64,000 nucleotides of DNA from contig CAWJUD010000001.1 of assembly GCA_963845975.1 (NCBI GenBank), positions 186,001-250,000 of the forward strand, written 5' to 3'. The translations under genes were made by a program, and so were the position numbers. Origin of the DNA: JBEKIK01 sp963845975 (GTDB lineage: Bacteria > Planctomycetota > Planctomycetia > Pirellulales > Thermoguttaceae). Below are positions 1 to 8,185 of the stretch, piece by piece; the stretch's first letter is position 1; the number at the start of each line of letters is the position of its first letter. The notes below the pieces were generated by a model. The model worked only from the letters and a program-made list of their open reading frames with translations, was not told where the DNA came from and did no database searches.

Positions 1-8
1 TCCCCGAT

Positions 9-701
9 TTAAAAAATCTTTCTCATGCGTTCGGCCATCGAGGTGGGTTGGGCCTGCAAAGGATGCCCTTCCTTGACGTACTGCCGCCAACGTTCGACGT
101 TATTTCCCAGATCCTGCCCGGTGATTTCTTTAAGCGACAAAACGGCCCGGTATTGCATGGCCGGATCGGAGTCGGTCAAGGCATCGCCCAGTGCGGCAAC
201 TGCCTGGGGGTCTTTGATTTTTCCCAAGGCCCGGGCGGCGGCCAAACGGACATCCTGGCTTACGTCGGTGCTTAGAATCGGAGCCAGGAGTTCGGCGGCT
301 TGGGCGTTGCCGCACTTGCCCCAGGCCTCGCAGGCCGCAATACGCACGTCGGCGTCGGGGTCGTTAAGCGCCGCTTTTAGCACCGGATCGGCGGCCGGAT
401 CGGGATAATCGCCTAATGTACGAATAATTTCCGCTCGAATCAGTGGATCGGTCTCGCTGCGGATGGCTGCGACCAACTGCCCGACCACCCGATGCCGGGT
501 TTCCTGGTCGGTTTTTGCCGCCTCGGATGACATTTTTTTCAATTGGGCAATCTTTGCCGCCGGAGTGACCACCCCCGGCAAATCGTCGCTCCTGGCCCCT
601 TGAAACGGCACCCAGGCGGGCATATCCGCGCAACCGGGCAGCAGCAAGGCCAAAATGCCCAAGACTATCGTACGTATTCTTTTGCCGGTAGCAACGTTCA
701 T
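9..701 (-). CDS. HEAT-repeat lipoprotein
   Basis: The 230-residue product starts with a short basic stretch, a hydrophobic segment and a lipobox ending in Cys24 (LLPGC), so it should be exported and lipid-anchored. From about residue 60 to 200 it is built of alpha-helical HEAT repeats; the recurring pattern is a DPDADVRIAACEAWG-like helix pair followed by Asp-Pro turns. Such repeats form a curved scaffold for protein-protein contacts, and no catalytic motif is visible. The gene reads towards the window edge and its stop lies at the very left end, so any downstream partner is out of view. Upstream is a 506-base region with repeats. The fold is clear; the partner and role are unknown. Confidence 0.8.
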   Translation of the reverse strand: MNVATGKRIRTIVLGILALLLPGCADMPAWVPFQGARSDDLPGVVTPAAKIAQLKKMSSEAAKTDQETRHRVVGQLVAAIRSETDPLIRAEIIRTLGDYPDPAADPVLKAALNDPDADVRIAACEAWGKCGNAQAAELLAPILSTDVSQDVRLAAARALGKIKDPQAVAALGDALTDSDPAMQYRAVLSLKEITGQDLGNNVERWRQYVKEGHPLQAQPTSMAERMRKIF

Positions 702-1207
702 CAGTGGCAGCCGTTGTTTGCCATAAAGTCAAGGCGCAATTGCGCCACAGAGAAGCGAGTCGGGACTATACCATCGTCGCCATCTTAGGCCAAGATGAAT
801 CATTCCAGGAAATACGTTAAAATGGGTGAACTGAGAAATCGAGAAAACCCCCCCGACGGCGTAAAAGTGAAATCTACCAACGAAAGGCCCTTATTTGCCC
901 AATAGGCCCGCCTTTCACGCGAAGAAACTTTAGCGGTCTGCTAATCCTTGCTTCCCCCATGCGCTAAGGTTCGGTATCATGCTAGGGAATAGGGGCTAGG
1001 GGCTAGAGATTGGAAGATTTGTTCGAGGTATAAAGGTGTTTTGCACGGCATTTTTTTATTGCAAATTGTCAATTGCAAAATGCAAATTGCAAATTGAACG
1101 ACCATAGACACTTGCGCGATTTGTCGGTTTTCGCCGTACGATGAACAAATCATTGAAAAAATCAATTAAAACTGATAACTGATAACTTATATTTTCGGAG
1201 CTATATC
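702..1207. other. Intergenic region with palindrome and heptamer-type repeats
   Basis: No convincing gene is present. The stretch separates two divergent genes and so must hold both promoters. It contains a perfect 14-base palindrome (GGCGCAATTGCGCC, 733-746), a GGGGCTA tandem near 991-1008, a partial copy of the GTGCGTTTTGCACGCAC-like repeat near 1031-1050, and a degenerate run of TTGCAAA heptamers at about 1058-1098. The heptamer run recurs inside coding sequence near 3814 and 23364. Confidence 0.6.
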
Positions 1208-2581
1208 ATGGCCATTCGTTTGGAAGTCATCCAGTTTTTCGATCAGGAGAACAAGTCGCTTGTGCAGCGGATTCCTCCCGAGGGATCGACCGACGTTAAA
1301 ATCGGGGCGCAACTAATCGTCCAGGAAAACCAGGAGGCGGTTTTTTTCCGCGGCGGCAAGGCCCTGGACGTGTTTGGACCGGGCCGGCATACACTGGTTA
1401 CGGCCAACGTGCCCATCCTTACCCGGCTGCTGACCATTCCCTGGGAACAATCTCCATTCCAAGCGCAAGTCTATTTCATCGGCAAGCAGACTTTCCTGGA
1501 TCAAAAATGGGGCACGATGGAGCCCATATCCTATCGCGATCCCGATTTCGGCATGGTCCGGCTGCGAGGATTCGGAAAATATTCGTTTCGGGTAAAAGAT
1601 TCCTCGCTATTGGTTAATACCTTGGTCGGCACCCAGGGAAAGTACACCACCGATGCGGCAACCTCGTTTTTCCGCGATTTGATCGTCTCGCGCCTGGCCG
1701 ATATTTTGGGGACGTTGAAAAGCGGGATATTGGATCTGCCGGGCCATTACGACGATTTTGCCGGTCAAACTAAAACCAAGGTGGTTGATGATTTCGGCAA
1801 ATACGGCCTGGAATTGGTGGACTTTTTCATCAACGCCATCACCCCGCCCGAGGAAGTCCAAAAAGCCATCGACGCCCGCAGTTCCATGGGCGCGGTGGGC
1901 GATCTGAACGCCTACCTAAAATTCCAAGCCGCCAACAGCATGGCCAAGATGGCCGAACAAAGCGGCGGAGGCGGCGGACTGGGACAGGGCGCACTGGGAA
2001 TGGGCATGGGTGCGGGCTTTGGCATGATGATGCCGGGCATGATCCAACAAGCCATGGCCGGAACCGGCCCTTCTGTTGCAGGACCATCGCCCGCACAAGC
2101 CGCTACGGCCGCTGCCGGCGCCGCCACCGTTGGAATGGCCGTGGGACCGAATTTCGCCAACCTGCAAGCCGCTACGGCCGATCCCAAGGCCATTGTACGC
2201 ACCGTGGCTACTGCGGCCGGATACAAAATCGAAGAATCGGGCGAGAGCATGCAAATTACCATCCCCGTAGGCCCGCTGCGCAAACAACGCGTGACGGTCG
2301 AATTCGGCCAAAAAGACGCCGACGGCAACGCAGTTGTCAACTACTGGTCGGTCTGCGGGCCGTTTTTGGAAAAGAACGCCGCCGCCCTTTTGCAATACAA
2401 TACTTCCACCATCCACGGGGCGTTTGCCGTGAAGACCATTGCCGACAGGCAAATGGTGGTGCTGCAGACCAACCAACCAGCCGAGACGATTAGCGCCCTG
2501 GAAGTTAGCAAGGTACTTGCCGCCATCGCCTGGCAGGCCGATCAAGTCGAGCAAAAACTCCTCGGCACGGATGAGAACTAA
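1208..2581 (+). CDS. SPFH/Band 7-type protein with Gly-rich linker and extra C-terminal domain
   Basis: The first 240 residues or so match the bacterial SPFH (Band_7_1, YdjI/virion-core-like) pattern: an N-terminal Glu-rich beta region with the VQENQEAVFFRGGKALDVFGPG segment, followed by an SPFH beta/alpha core and a coiled region ending near NAYLKFQAANSMAKMAE. A Gly/Met/Ala-rich linker spans roughly residues 247-310. The last 140 residues form a separate alpha/beta domain rather than the zinc ribbon often seen in this family; its helix-rich end resembles YbjN or secretion-chaperone folds, but that is only an impression. No membrane anchor is evident. SPFH proteins oligomerise at membranes. 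The start follows TTTCGGAGCTATATC, a good ribosome site. A heptamer repeat and hairpin begin directly after the stop. Confidence 0.75.
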   Translation: MAIRLEVIQFFDQENKSLVQRIPPEGSTDVKIGAQLIVQENQEAVFFRGGKALDVFGPGRHTLVTANVPILTRLLTIPWEQSPFQAQVYFIGKQTFLDQKWGTMEPISYRDPDFGMVRLRGFGKYSFRVKDSSLLVNTLVGTQGKYTTDAATSFFRDLIVSRLADILGTLKSGILDLPGHYDDFAGQTKTKVVDDFGKYGLELVDFFINAITPPEEVQKAIDARSSMGAVGDLNAYLKFQAANSMAKMAEQSGGGGGLGQGALGMGMGAGFGMMMPGMIQQAMAGTGPSVAGPSPAQAATAAAGAATVGMAVGPNFANLQAATADPKAIVRTVATAAGYKIEESGESMQITIPVGPLRKQRVTVEFGQKDADGNAVVNYWSVCGPFLEKNAAALLQYNTSTIHGAFAVKTIADRQMVVLQTNQPAETISALEVSKVLAAIAWQADQVEQKLLGTDEN

Positions 2582-2582
2582 A

Positions 2583-2628
2583 GGATGAAGGATGAAGGAT
2601 GAAGGATGAGGAAAACCGCTTGCGGTTT
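2583..2628. repeat. Heptamer tandem (GGATGAA)x4 plus CGC-tt-GCG hairpin
   Basis: Four copies of GGATGAA (the last GGATGAG) run from 2583 to 2610, immediately after the SPFH stop codon. They are followed by a perfect 7-bp hairpin AAACCGC-tt-GCGGTTT (2613-2628). A near copy of the hairpin follows the cbiM stop at 23295-23310, so this looks like a dispersed gene-end element. Confidence 0.75.
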
Positions 2629-2730
2629 CGCGAGCCATAAGCCTTTATTATGGCTGCTGGCGGCCTGTGCGATTGGGAGTGTTAATTCTAACAAACAGTT
2701 TATTTTCGTAATAGATTTACCATAAACTCC

Positions 2731-2780
2731 GGTCGCAAGCGACCGAGCTAAACGGTGAATGCCCGCACTAAACGGTGGAT
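2731..2780. repeat. Palindromic repeat with GCTAAAC tail
   Basis: GGTCGC-aa-GCGACC (2731-2744) is followed by GAGCTAAACGGTGAATGC and a second imperfect tail copy (CTAAACGGTGGATGCACGC). The same arrangement occurs at 14185-14210 and, with a different stem, at 24050-24074. The tail overlaps the proposed start of the downstream permease. Confidence 0.75.
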
Positions 2781-4364
2781 GCACGCACATTTTCTCTTCT
2801 TTGGAATACTTTGCTCCTGTCCGGGGCGACGTGCGCTATTAGCGTTCCCATTGGAACGCTGCTGGCCTGGCTGCTGTGGCGGACCGATTTGCCCGGGCGA
2901 AGATTTTTCTTGGGACTCTTGGGTGTGATGATCTTCGTGCCCTTGTATTTGCAGGCCGGGGCGTGGCAGGCTGGATTCGGCGAGCAAGGCTGGTTTACGC
3001 TGGCGACGAATTCATCGGCCTGGTTGACGGGCTGGCGAGGTGCGATCTGGATTCACAGCCTTGCGGCTTTGCCCTGGGTCGTGGGCATTGTGGGCATCGG
3101 ATTCAGGTTAATCGAGCCGGAACTGGAAGAGCAGGCCCTGCTGGACGGTTCGGCGAAGCAAGTATTTTTCCGGGTTTCGCTGCGTGGGGCATTGCCGGCC
3201 GTGGGCATGGCCGCTATTTGGGCGGCGGTAATTACGGCGGGCGAAATGACGGTGACCGACCTATTCAGCATCCGCACATACGCCGAGGAAGTTTACACCC
3301 AGGCCGCCGCTACGGCCTCGGAATTAGACGCCGCTGGGCCTTCGCTCATGCTGGGCGTCGCCATCACGGCATTGCTCATAATCGGGGGATGGGTGCTTTG
3401 CTTCGGCCTTTCGCCCAGTCGCCGGCCGCTGAGTTTGCAGCGATATTGGACCTTTCGACTGGGACGGCGGAAATTGCTTTATCTATTGGCGGCTGGATTG
3501 CTCTTTTTGCTCTTGGCGGGCGTGCCCTTGGGAAGTCTGGTTTACAAGGCCGGAGTAGTGGTCGCACAAACCGAAACCGGGCGGATCCGATCCTTTTCCC
3601 CGGGTAAATGCCTGCGGATCATTTGCTCCGCGCCGGAGAATTTCCGCCGGGAATTAGGTTGGTCGTTTTTGATCGGCGTGTTATCGGCCACGGCGGCGGT
3701 GCTGACTGCAATCCCCTTGGCATGGCTGGCAAGAAAAATAATTTCACGATGCGTGACCAACGGTCGAGATGTTTTAAAATGCGCGACCAACGGTCGCGGC
3801 TTTATGGGCATTATACGATTTGCAATTTGCAATTTGCAATTCACAATAATTATATCGATTATCGCCGTGCTTTTGGCCGTTCCCGGGCCGATCTTGGGCA
3901 TCGCCGTTATCCGGCTTTTGAACCGGCCGGAATTGCCGGCACTGGTGTGGTTATACGATCATTCGATCCTGGCCCCGTGGCTGGCGGTTTATTTGCGCAG
4001 CCTGCCGATTGCCACGCTGATAATGTGGCACGCGTTGCAAACCGTGCCCGAGGAATTATTGGAAAGCGCAATGATCGACGGCGCCGGACCGCTTACACGA
4101 TTGTGGCGGATCGCCCTGCCCATGCGCTGGCCGGCTGCCGCTGTGGCCTGGTTGGCCGCCCTGGCAATATCTTTGGGCGAATTGGCGGCCAGTATCTTGG
4201 TAGTGCCGCCCGGAGTGACGACTCTATCTATTCGCATTTTCGGCCTATTGCACTACGGCGTGGAGGACCAGGTGGCGGGCATCTGCCTGGCGATGATTCT
4301 CATATTCGCCGCCTTGGCCTGGGCGGCATTTCGATTGGCGTCCCGCATCAGTCGCACGAAATAA
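2775..4364 (+). CDS. ABC transporter permease, iron(III)/thiamine type, two fused permease halves
   Basis: This 529-residue membrane protein carries two BPD_transp_1 units, as in FbpB or ThiP. Each half has an EAA-type loop that contacts the ATPase: one around residues 115-140 (EEQALLDGSAKQVFFRVSL) and one near 430-460 (EELLESAMIDGAGPLTRLWRI). About a dozen hydrophobic segments are visible. The start is taken as GTG because the upstream sequence is a repeat; the exact N-terminus is uncertain. No ATPase or binding-protein gene lies beside it, so it would need partners encoded elsewhere. Residues about 327-358, between transmembrane segments, are encoded by dispersed repeat sequence, including two copies of a GACCAACGGTCG palindrome and a CAATTTG heptamer run that still reads in frame. 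Confidence 0.8.
   Translation: MDARTFSLLWNTLLLSGATCAISVPIGTLLAWLLWRTDLPGRRFFLGLLGVMIFVPLYLQAGAWQAGFGEQGWFTLATNSSAWLTGWRGAIWIHSLAALPWVVGIVGIGFRLIEPELEEQALLDGSAKQVFFRVSLRGALPAVGMAAIWAAVITAGEMTVTDLFSIRTYAEEVYTQAAATASELDAAGPSLMLGVAITALLIIGGWVLCFGLSPSRRPLSLQRYWTFRLGRRKLLYLLAAGLLFLLLAGVPLGSLVYKAGVVVAQTETGRIRSFSPGKCLRIICSAPENFRRELGWSFLIGVLSATAAVLTAIPLAWLARKIISRCVTNGRDVLKCATNGRGFMGIIRFAICNLQFTIIISIIAVLLAVPGPILGIAVIRLLNRPELPALVWLYDHSILAPWLAVYLRSLPIATLIMWHALQTVPEELLESAMIDGAGPLTRLWRIALPMRWPAAAVAWLAALAISLGELAASILVVPPGVTTLSIRIFGLLHYGVEDQVAGICLAMILIFAALAWAAFRLASRISRTK
3750..3842. repeat. Dispersed repeat cluster inside the permease gene
   Basis: Two copies of GCG(T/C)GACCAACGGTCG occur at about 3750-3796, followed by three to four tandem copies of the heptamer CAATTTG (about 3814-3842). 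All are in frame and encode an extra loop plus the start of a transmembrane helix. The same heptamer is at 23364-23402, and a related palindrome (GCGACCACTGGTCG) is near 27704-27718. Confidence 0.75.
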
Positions 4365-4399
4365 CCGGAATAACCGGTAGAATCATAATGGTTTGCGAC

Positions 4400-4426
4400 G
4401 GCACACGGAGTGTGCCTGCTACATTC
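4400..4426. repeat. GGCACAC-GTGTGCC palindromic repeat
   Basis: GGCACAC-gga-GTGTGCC (4400-4416) followed by TGCTACATT. Relatives lie at 7199-7222 and 26068-26092. It sits between the permease stop and the DUF1570 gene. Confidence 0.7.
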
Positions 4427-4452
4427 TTAGTTGCTTCATGTATAATGAATAG

Positions 4453-5613
4453 ATGACTCCTGTGAATCTCCTTCGAACTTTGCTGTGTCTTACTATCTTC
4501 CTTGGCTGGACTGCCGCAGTCCTGGCCATGGATCAAGTTACTTTCCGACACAAGGGCCGGGAGATGACCGAGAGCGGCCGGGTGTTGGTCACCGCCGAAG
4601 ACGGCGGATTGTTGCTCCTGGCCCGGGACGGCGTGATTTGGGCGATCCTGCCGGACGAGTTGATCAAACACACAAGCGACGACATGCCGTTTCAGCCCTT
4701 CACTCGCGAGGAGATGGCCAAACGCCTGTTGGCCGCGTTGCCCAAGAATTTCGAGGTCTTGCACACCAAGCATTACTTGATTTGTTACGATACTTCCAGG
4801 ACCTACGCCCAGTGGTGCGGTTCGCTTTTCGAGCGGCTGTACATGGCCTTTACCAATTATTGGTCGCAATTGCCCAGGGGATTCGAGCTTACCAAGCCGG
4901 AGTTCCCCTTGGTGGCTATCGTTTTCGCCGACAAGCAGGCGTACCTGAATTTTTCCCGGCCCGACTTGGGCGAGGCGGGCGAATCGATCATCGGGTATTT
5001 CAACCTCGTAACCAACCGGATGACGATGTACGATTTGACCGGGGCGGCCTCGGCCGCACGGCCGTCGGTCAGCGTCAGCACGGGCGCCCAGATCAACCAA
5101 ATCCTGGCCCAGCCCGATGCCCTGCAAACCGTCTCGACCATAGTGCATGAAGCGACGCATCAAATCGCTTTTAACTGCGGGTTGCATACCCGGCTGAGCG
5201 ATTGTCCGGTCTGGTTCAGCGAGGGCATCGCGATGTTTTTCGAAACGCCCGACCTGAACGGCCAAAAGGGAGGTTGGAGCGGCATCGGGGCCGTGAATCG
5301 AGTCCGCCTGGAACAATTCCAAAATTATCTTTCCCGCCGGCCGGCCGATTCACTGCAAACGCTCATCACCTCCGACAAACGATTGCAAGAGGTCAAGCAA
5401 AGCCTAGACGCATACGCTGAGGCCTGGGCCTTGACGTATTTTCTCATCAACAAGCATCCCAAGGAGTACATCGCATATCTGCGGATGCTTTCCAAGAAAA
5501 AACCCCTTTTGCGCGATTCGCCGGAAACCCGGCTGAAAGAATTCCAAGAGGCATTCGGCAATATCAAAAAGCTGGACGCCGAATTCCTCCGCTACATCAA
5601 CCGCGTGCGCTAA
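4453..5613 (+). CDS. DUF1570 protein, predicted secreted gluzincin-type metallopeptidase
   Basis: A signal peptide covers about residues 1-26 (hydrophobic core LLCLTIFLGWTAAVLA). The middle and C-terminal part match DUF1570, a family common in planctomycetes. His232-Glu233-Ala-Thr-His236 forms an HExxH zinc site, and the SEGIA segment about 20 residues later (Glu257) supplies the expected third ligand, so the protein should be an active gluzincin-like metallopeptidase in the periplasm or outside. The substrate is unknown. Length (386 residues) is usual for a single-domain member. The gene stands alone, 88 bases after the permease, with a GGCACAC palindrome between them, so co-transcription is doubtful. 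Confidence 0.82.
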   Translation: MTPVNLLRTLLCLTIFLGWTAAVLAMDQVTFRHKGREMTESGRVLVTAEDGGLLLLARDGVIWAILPDELIKHTSDDMPFQPFTREEMAKRLLAALPKNFEVLHTKHYLICYDTSRTYAQWCGSLFERLYMAFTNYWSQLPRGFELTKPEFPLVAIVFADKQAYLNFSRPDLGEAGESIIGYFNLVTNRMTMYDLTGAASAARPSVSVSTGAQINQILAQPDALQTVSTIVHEATHQIAFNCGLHTRLSDCPVWFSEGIAMFFETPDLNGQKGGWSGIGAVNRVRLEQFQNYLSRRPADSLQTLITSDKRLQEVKQSLDAYAEAWALTYFLINKHPKEYIAYLRMLSKKKPLLRDSPETRLKEFQEAFGNIKKLDAEFLRYINRVR

Positions 5614-5641
5614 GTTTTTTCGATCCGCAATCGGGCAAGGC

Positions 5642-7048
5642 CTATTTACGGCGAGCCAGTACGACGTCGATGTCGCGATACGAACCTATTACCTTGATTT
5701 CCCCGATGCGCGGGTCCCGGCCCAGTGTTTCACTGATCGGTTCGTGATAAAAGGTGATCTCGGACGTAAATGTGGGCGTTTTATTGTAAGCCTCGATGAT
5801 CAGCGCATCCCGGCAAACATCGACCAAGCGGCGGACGTGATTCAGATACTCGTCGCGATCCGAGATGTGGATCAACACGCACCCGCACAGAACTAGATCA
5901 TAAGTCTTGCCTTCGACTGCCGAGATTTTTCCGGTCACAAAAGTCCAATCAGGGCGTTTGGCCCGGGCTATGGAAATGGCCGCGGGGCTTATATCCAGGC
6001 CGGTGTATCGCTTTGCATCGGCCCCGGCCATGACTTCCAGATCCCCGCAGCCGACGTCCAATATTTCCTCTTGCGCGAACAGCGATACAAGCGGATAAAG
6101 CAGCTCTTTCCGATAGGCCAAGGCATCGCCCCGCGAACCCACGCCCGATCCGAGGTCCGGATGCCGGGCATATCGATAATCGAAAAACGTCCGGATGTCG
6201 AATTGCTCGTGCCGGTATCGGCGGATAACGTCATTGACTCTGGATATGGATGCATCAACCCCCGCTTTACCCATGGGCAGCAGAAAACCGCTTTGATCCA
6301 TCCGCCAGTGGTAATGCAGCACGAGCGGTTCAACCGCATCCGAGGATGAATAACTCTCAGGCGCTAAGTGCGTGGGATAGTTAAGGGCCTCGGGCAAGGG
6401 CTGGAAAGGAAGCCCGAGTTCGAGCATGGCAAAACAAAAACCGATCTGATCCGCGTGCTTCAGGTACGGCCCGAGTATGCCGTTATTTTCCAAGGCGAAC
6501 CGCGCCCACTTGATCCACGCCTTGGTTAGTTTTTCAAACCACTGCGAGGGGATAATATAAAGACCTCCGTTGCAATTGGTCTCGAAGGTTTGACCCCGAT
6601 TAAAAGATGTGCTGACTATTCGGGGCTTGGCCGATAAACCTGTTGCCGCATACAAGCTCTTAAGCACGTCCAGGGGCGGGTTAGGCGCGTCCACGACCTT
6701 GGCACGAATGGAATCGGCATTAATCCACGGCCGAATGTCGCCGGCCATGGCAAGGTCGGTATCGCACAGCACTGCGCAGCCGGCATTCTGAAGTTCGGAA
6801 CAACCGAACTGCATGAGCTTATTGCAATAAGCCGCCTCGCCGCCGCCGAACGGCTCGATAGACCGGACTGTTATTCCGAATCGATCCAGCGTGCCGCGGT
6901 ATACTGGATCTTCGCCGCTGATCAGATGGACGATGATCTCTTCAGGACGAGCCGACCGGCTGGCTATGATCGTCCTTAACCAGTTCAAGGCTTGCATCTT
7001 GAAGAGCGGATTGTCGTCGATCACGCAGGAGAAACGAACCGATTCCAT
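5642..7048 (-). CDS. Glycosyltransferase-like domain fused to SAM methyltransferase
   Basis: The product has two parts. Residues 1 to about 290 look like a GT-A nucleotide-sugar transferase: an alpha/beta start (FSCVIDDNPLFKMQALNWL), a CDTDLAM segment near residue 95 that resembles the metal-binding DxD motif, and later a HADQIGF segment. Residues about 320-468 form a class I methyltransferase with the SAM-binding loop ILDVGCGDLEVM and the acidic LDISPAAI end of strand 2. No signal peptide or membrane helix is visible, so it probably acts in the cytoplasm on a glycan or lipid-linked sugar. No polysaccharide cluster surrounds it. The fold calls are good; the acceptor is unknown. Confidence 0.75.
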   Translation of the reverse strand: MESVRFSCVIDDNPLFKMQALNWLRTIIASRSARPEEIIVHLISGEDPVYRGTLDRFGITVRSIEPFGGGEAAYCNKLMQFGCSELQNAGCAVLCDTDLAMAGDIRPWINADSIRAKVVDAPNPPLDVLKSLYAATGLSAKPRIVSTSFNRGQTFETNCNGGLYIIPSQWFEKLTKAWIKWARFALENNGILGPYLKHADQIGFCFAMLELGLPFQPLPEALNYPTHLAPESYSSSDAVEPLVLHYHWRMDQSGFLLPMGKAGVDASISRVNDVIRRYRHEQFDIRTFFDYRYARHPDLGSGVGSRGDALAYRKELLYPLVSLFAQEEILDVGCGDLEVMAGADAKRYTGLDISPAAISIARAKRPDWTFVTGKISAVEGKTYDLVLCGCVLIHISDRDEYLNHVRRLVDVCRDALIIEAYNKTPTFTSEITFYHEPISETLGRDPRIGEIKVIGSYRDIDVVLARRK

Positions 7049-7159
7049 GTCCGCCTTGATTTCATCCTTAAAACATGCGGTAAACAGATATGCATACGCG
7101 GCGATTGTTCGCGATGATTGTCAACCAAAGTAGGAGGCAAATGGCGCGCCCTTGCTGCC

Positions 7160-7230
7160 AAACGTCACCAGCGTATGCCTACTACATTCCGTTAAACGGC
7201 ACTCGGCGTGTGCCTGCCACATTGTCGGTA
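7160..7230. repeat. Two degenerate copies of the GGCACAC palindromic repeat
   Basis: One degenerate copy (CACCAGCGTATGCCTACTACATT) is followed by CCGTTAAAC and a better copy (GGCACTCGGCGTGTGCCTGCCACATT, 7199-7224). Together they fill the spacer between two minus-strand genes. Confidence 0.65.
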
Positions 7231-7242
7231 GGGAATTACAGT

Positions 7243-7983
7243 CTATTTGGCCGGGGCGCGTTTAAGAGTGAATTCCCTTCTCGGCGCCGCTTCGTCATCC
7301 CCGCCAAAGCCCTTGATTTTCATCTTGATTTCATCACCGGAAATCTTGCAATCGTGACCGATCGTGTTGCCGCCCACGTCAACGTCGAAGGAGAACTCGT
7401 CGCCTTTAACCTTGCCGTTGGTCAGTTCTATTTCTCCCATGGGCGATTCGACCTTGCCGGTAAGCTTGTCCCCATCTACCTTGAAGGTGAATGTGAGTTC
7501 CATCGACTCTCCGTCCGGCGTCTCGAATTTGCTCAGCCAGCGGCCGTTGATATCAACCGCGCGGGAGAGGGTGATTTCCCTTTCGCCCATTGGGCCTTTG
7601 GATTTCATCTTGATTTTGCCGTCCGAAAGCTTGCCCTGGTAATCGATAGTGTTATCGCCGATTTCGACGTTAAAGGAAACTTCATCGTCTTTGACCTTGC
7701 CTTCCTTGATCTCCAACTCTCCCCTGGGCGACTCGACCGTGCCGGTCAATTTTTCTCCGTCGACCTTGAAGGTAAACGTCAACTTCGTTTCCTGGCCGTC
7801 TTGGCGGGTGATCTTTCCCTCCCACTTGCCGGCGAGTTTTGATTCGGTTTTTTCTTTCTTGACTTCTTTGGCTTGCGCGTCCGCAGGTTTCTGAGCGGCA
7901 GGCGCCGTTTTTTCCTGGGCATTGAGTAAACAGGAACCGGCAAAACAAAATACAATGGCGGCGGTTAGTGCGGTTCGTTTCAT
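7243..7983 (-). CDS. Secreted protein with two tandem beta-rich repeats
   Basis: A signal peptide (residues 1 to about 22, ending LLNAQ) and a charged Ala/Lys linker precede two homologous units of about 85 residues. Each contains Gly-x-Trp, a LTFTFKVDG-(D/E)-KLTG-x-VESP segment, a Gly-Glu-(L/I)-E turn and a KIKMK-type strand near its end. The two units share most of these positions, so this is an internal duplication of a small beta domain. It is probably periplasmic. Related secreted proteins are common in planctomycetes, but I know of no function. No catalytic motif is visible. Confidence 0.65.
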   Translation of the reverse strand: MKRTALTAAIVFCFAGSCLLNAQEKTAPAAQKPADAQAKEVKKEKTESKLAGKWEGKITRQDGQETKLTFTFKVDGEKLTGTVESPRGELEIKEGKVKDDEVSFNVEIGDNTIDYQGKLSDGKIKMKSKGPMGEREITLSRAVDINGRWLSKFETPDGESMELTFTFKVDGDKLTGKVESPMGEIELTNGKVKGDEFSFDVDVGGNTIGHDCKISGDEIKMKIKGFGGDDEAAPRREFTLKRAPAK

Positions 7984-8185
7984 TGACTTGTCCTTTCGTT
8001 TATTGAGGGTGCGCTATTTCTTAATGTGTATGCAACTATTTTCAAGCATTTAGTACTTCGGATATTATCTAACGTGCTGCCATATATTGTCAATATAGGG
8101 AAAGATCATAAAATTCCTTTATATTCATAAAAATCCGGCTACTGAAGGCCGATCACCCATCGCCGACTTTTGAAAACCGATCGCA

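Noticed and set aside
4348..5322. 324-codon minus-strand open frame opposite the DUF1570 gene
   Set aside because: Shadow of a well-supported gene with an HExxH motif and signal peptide.
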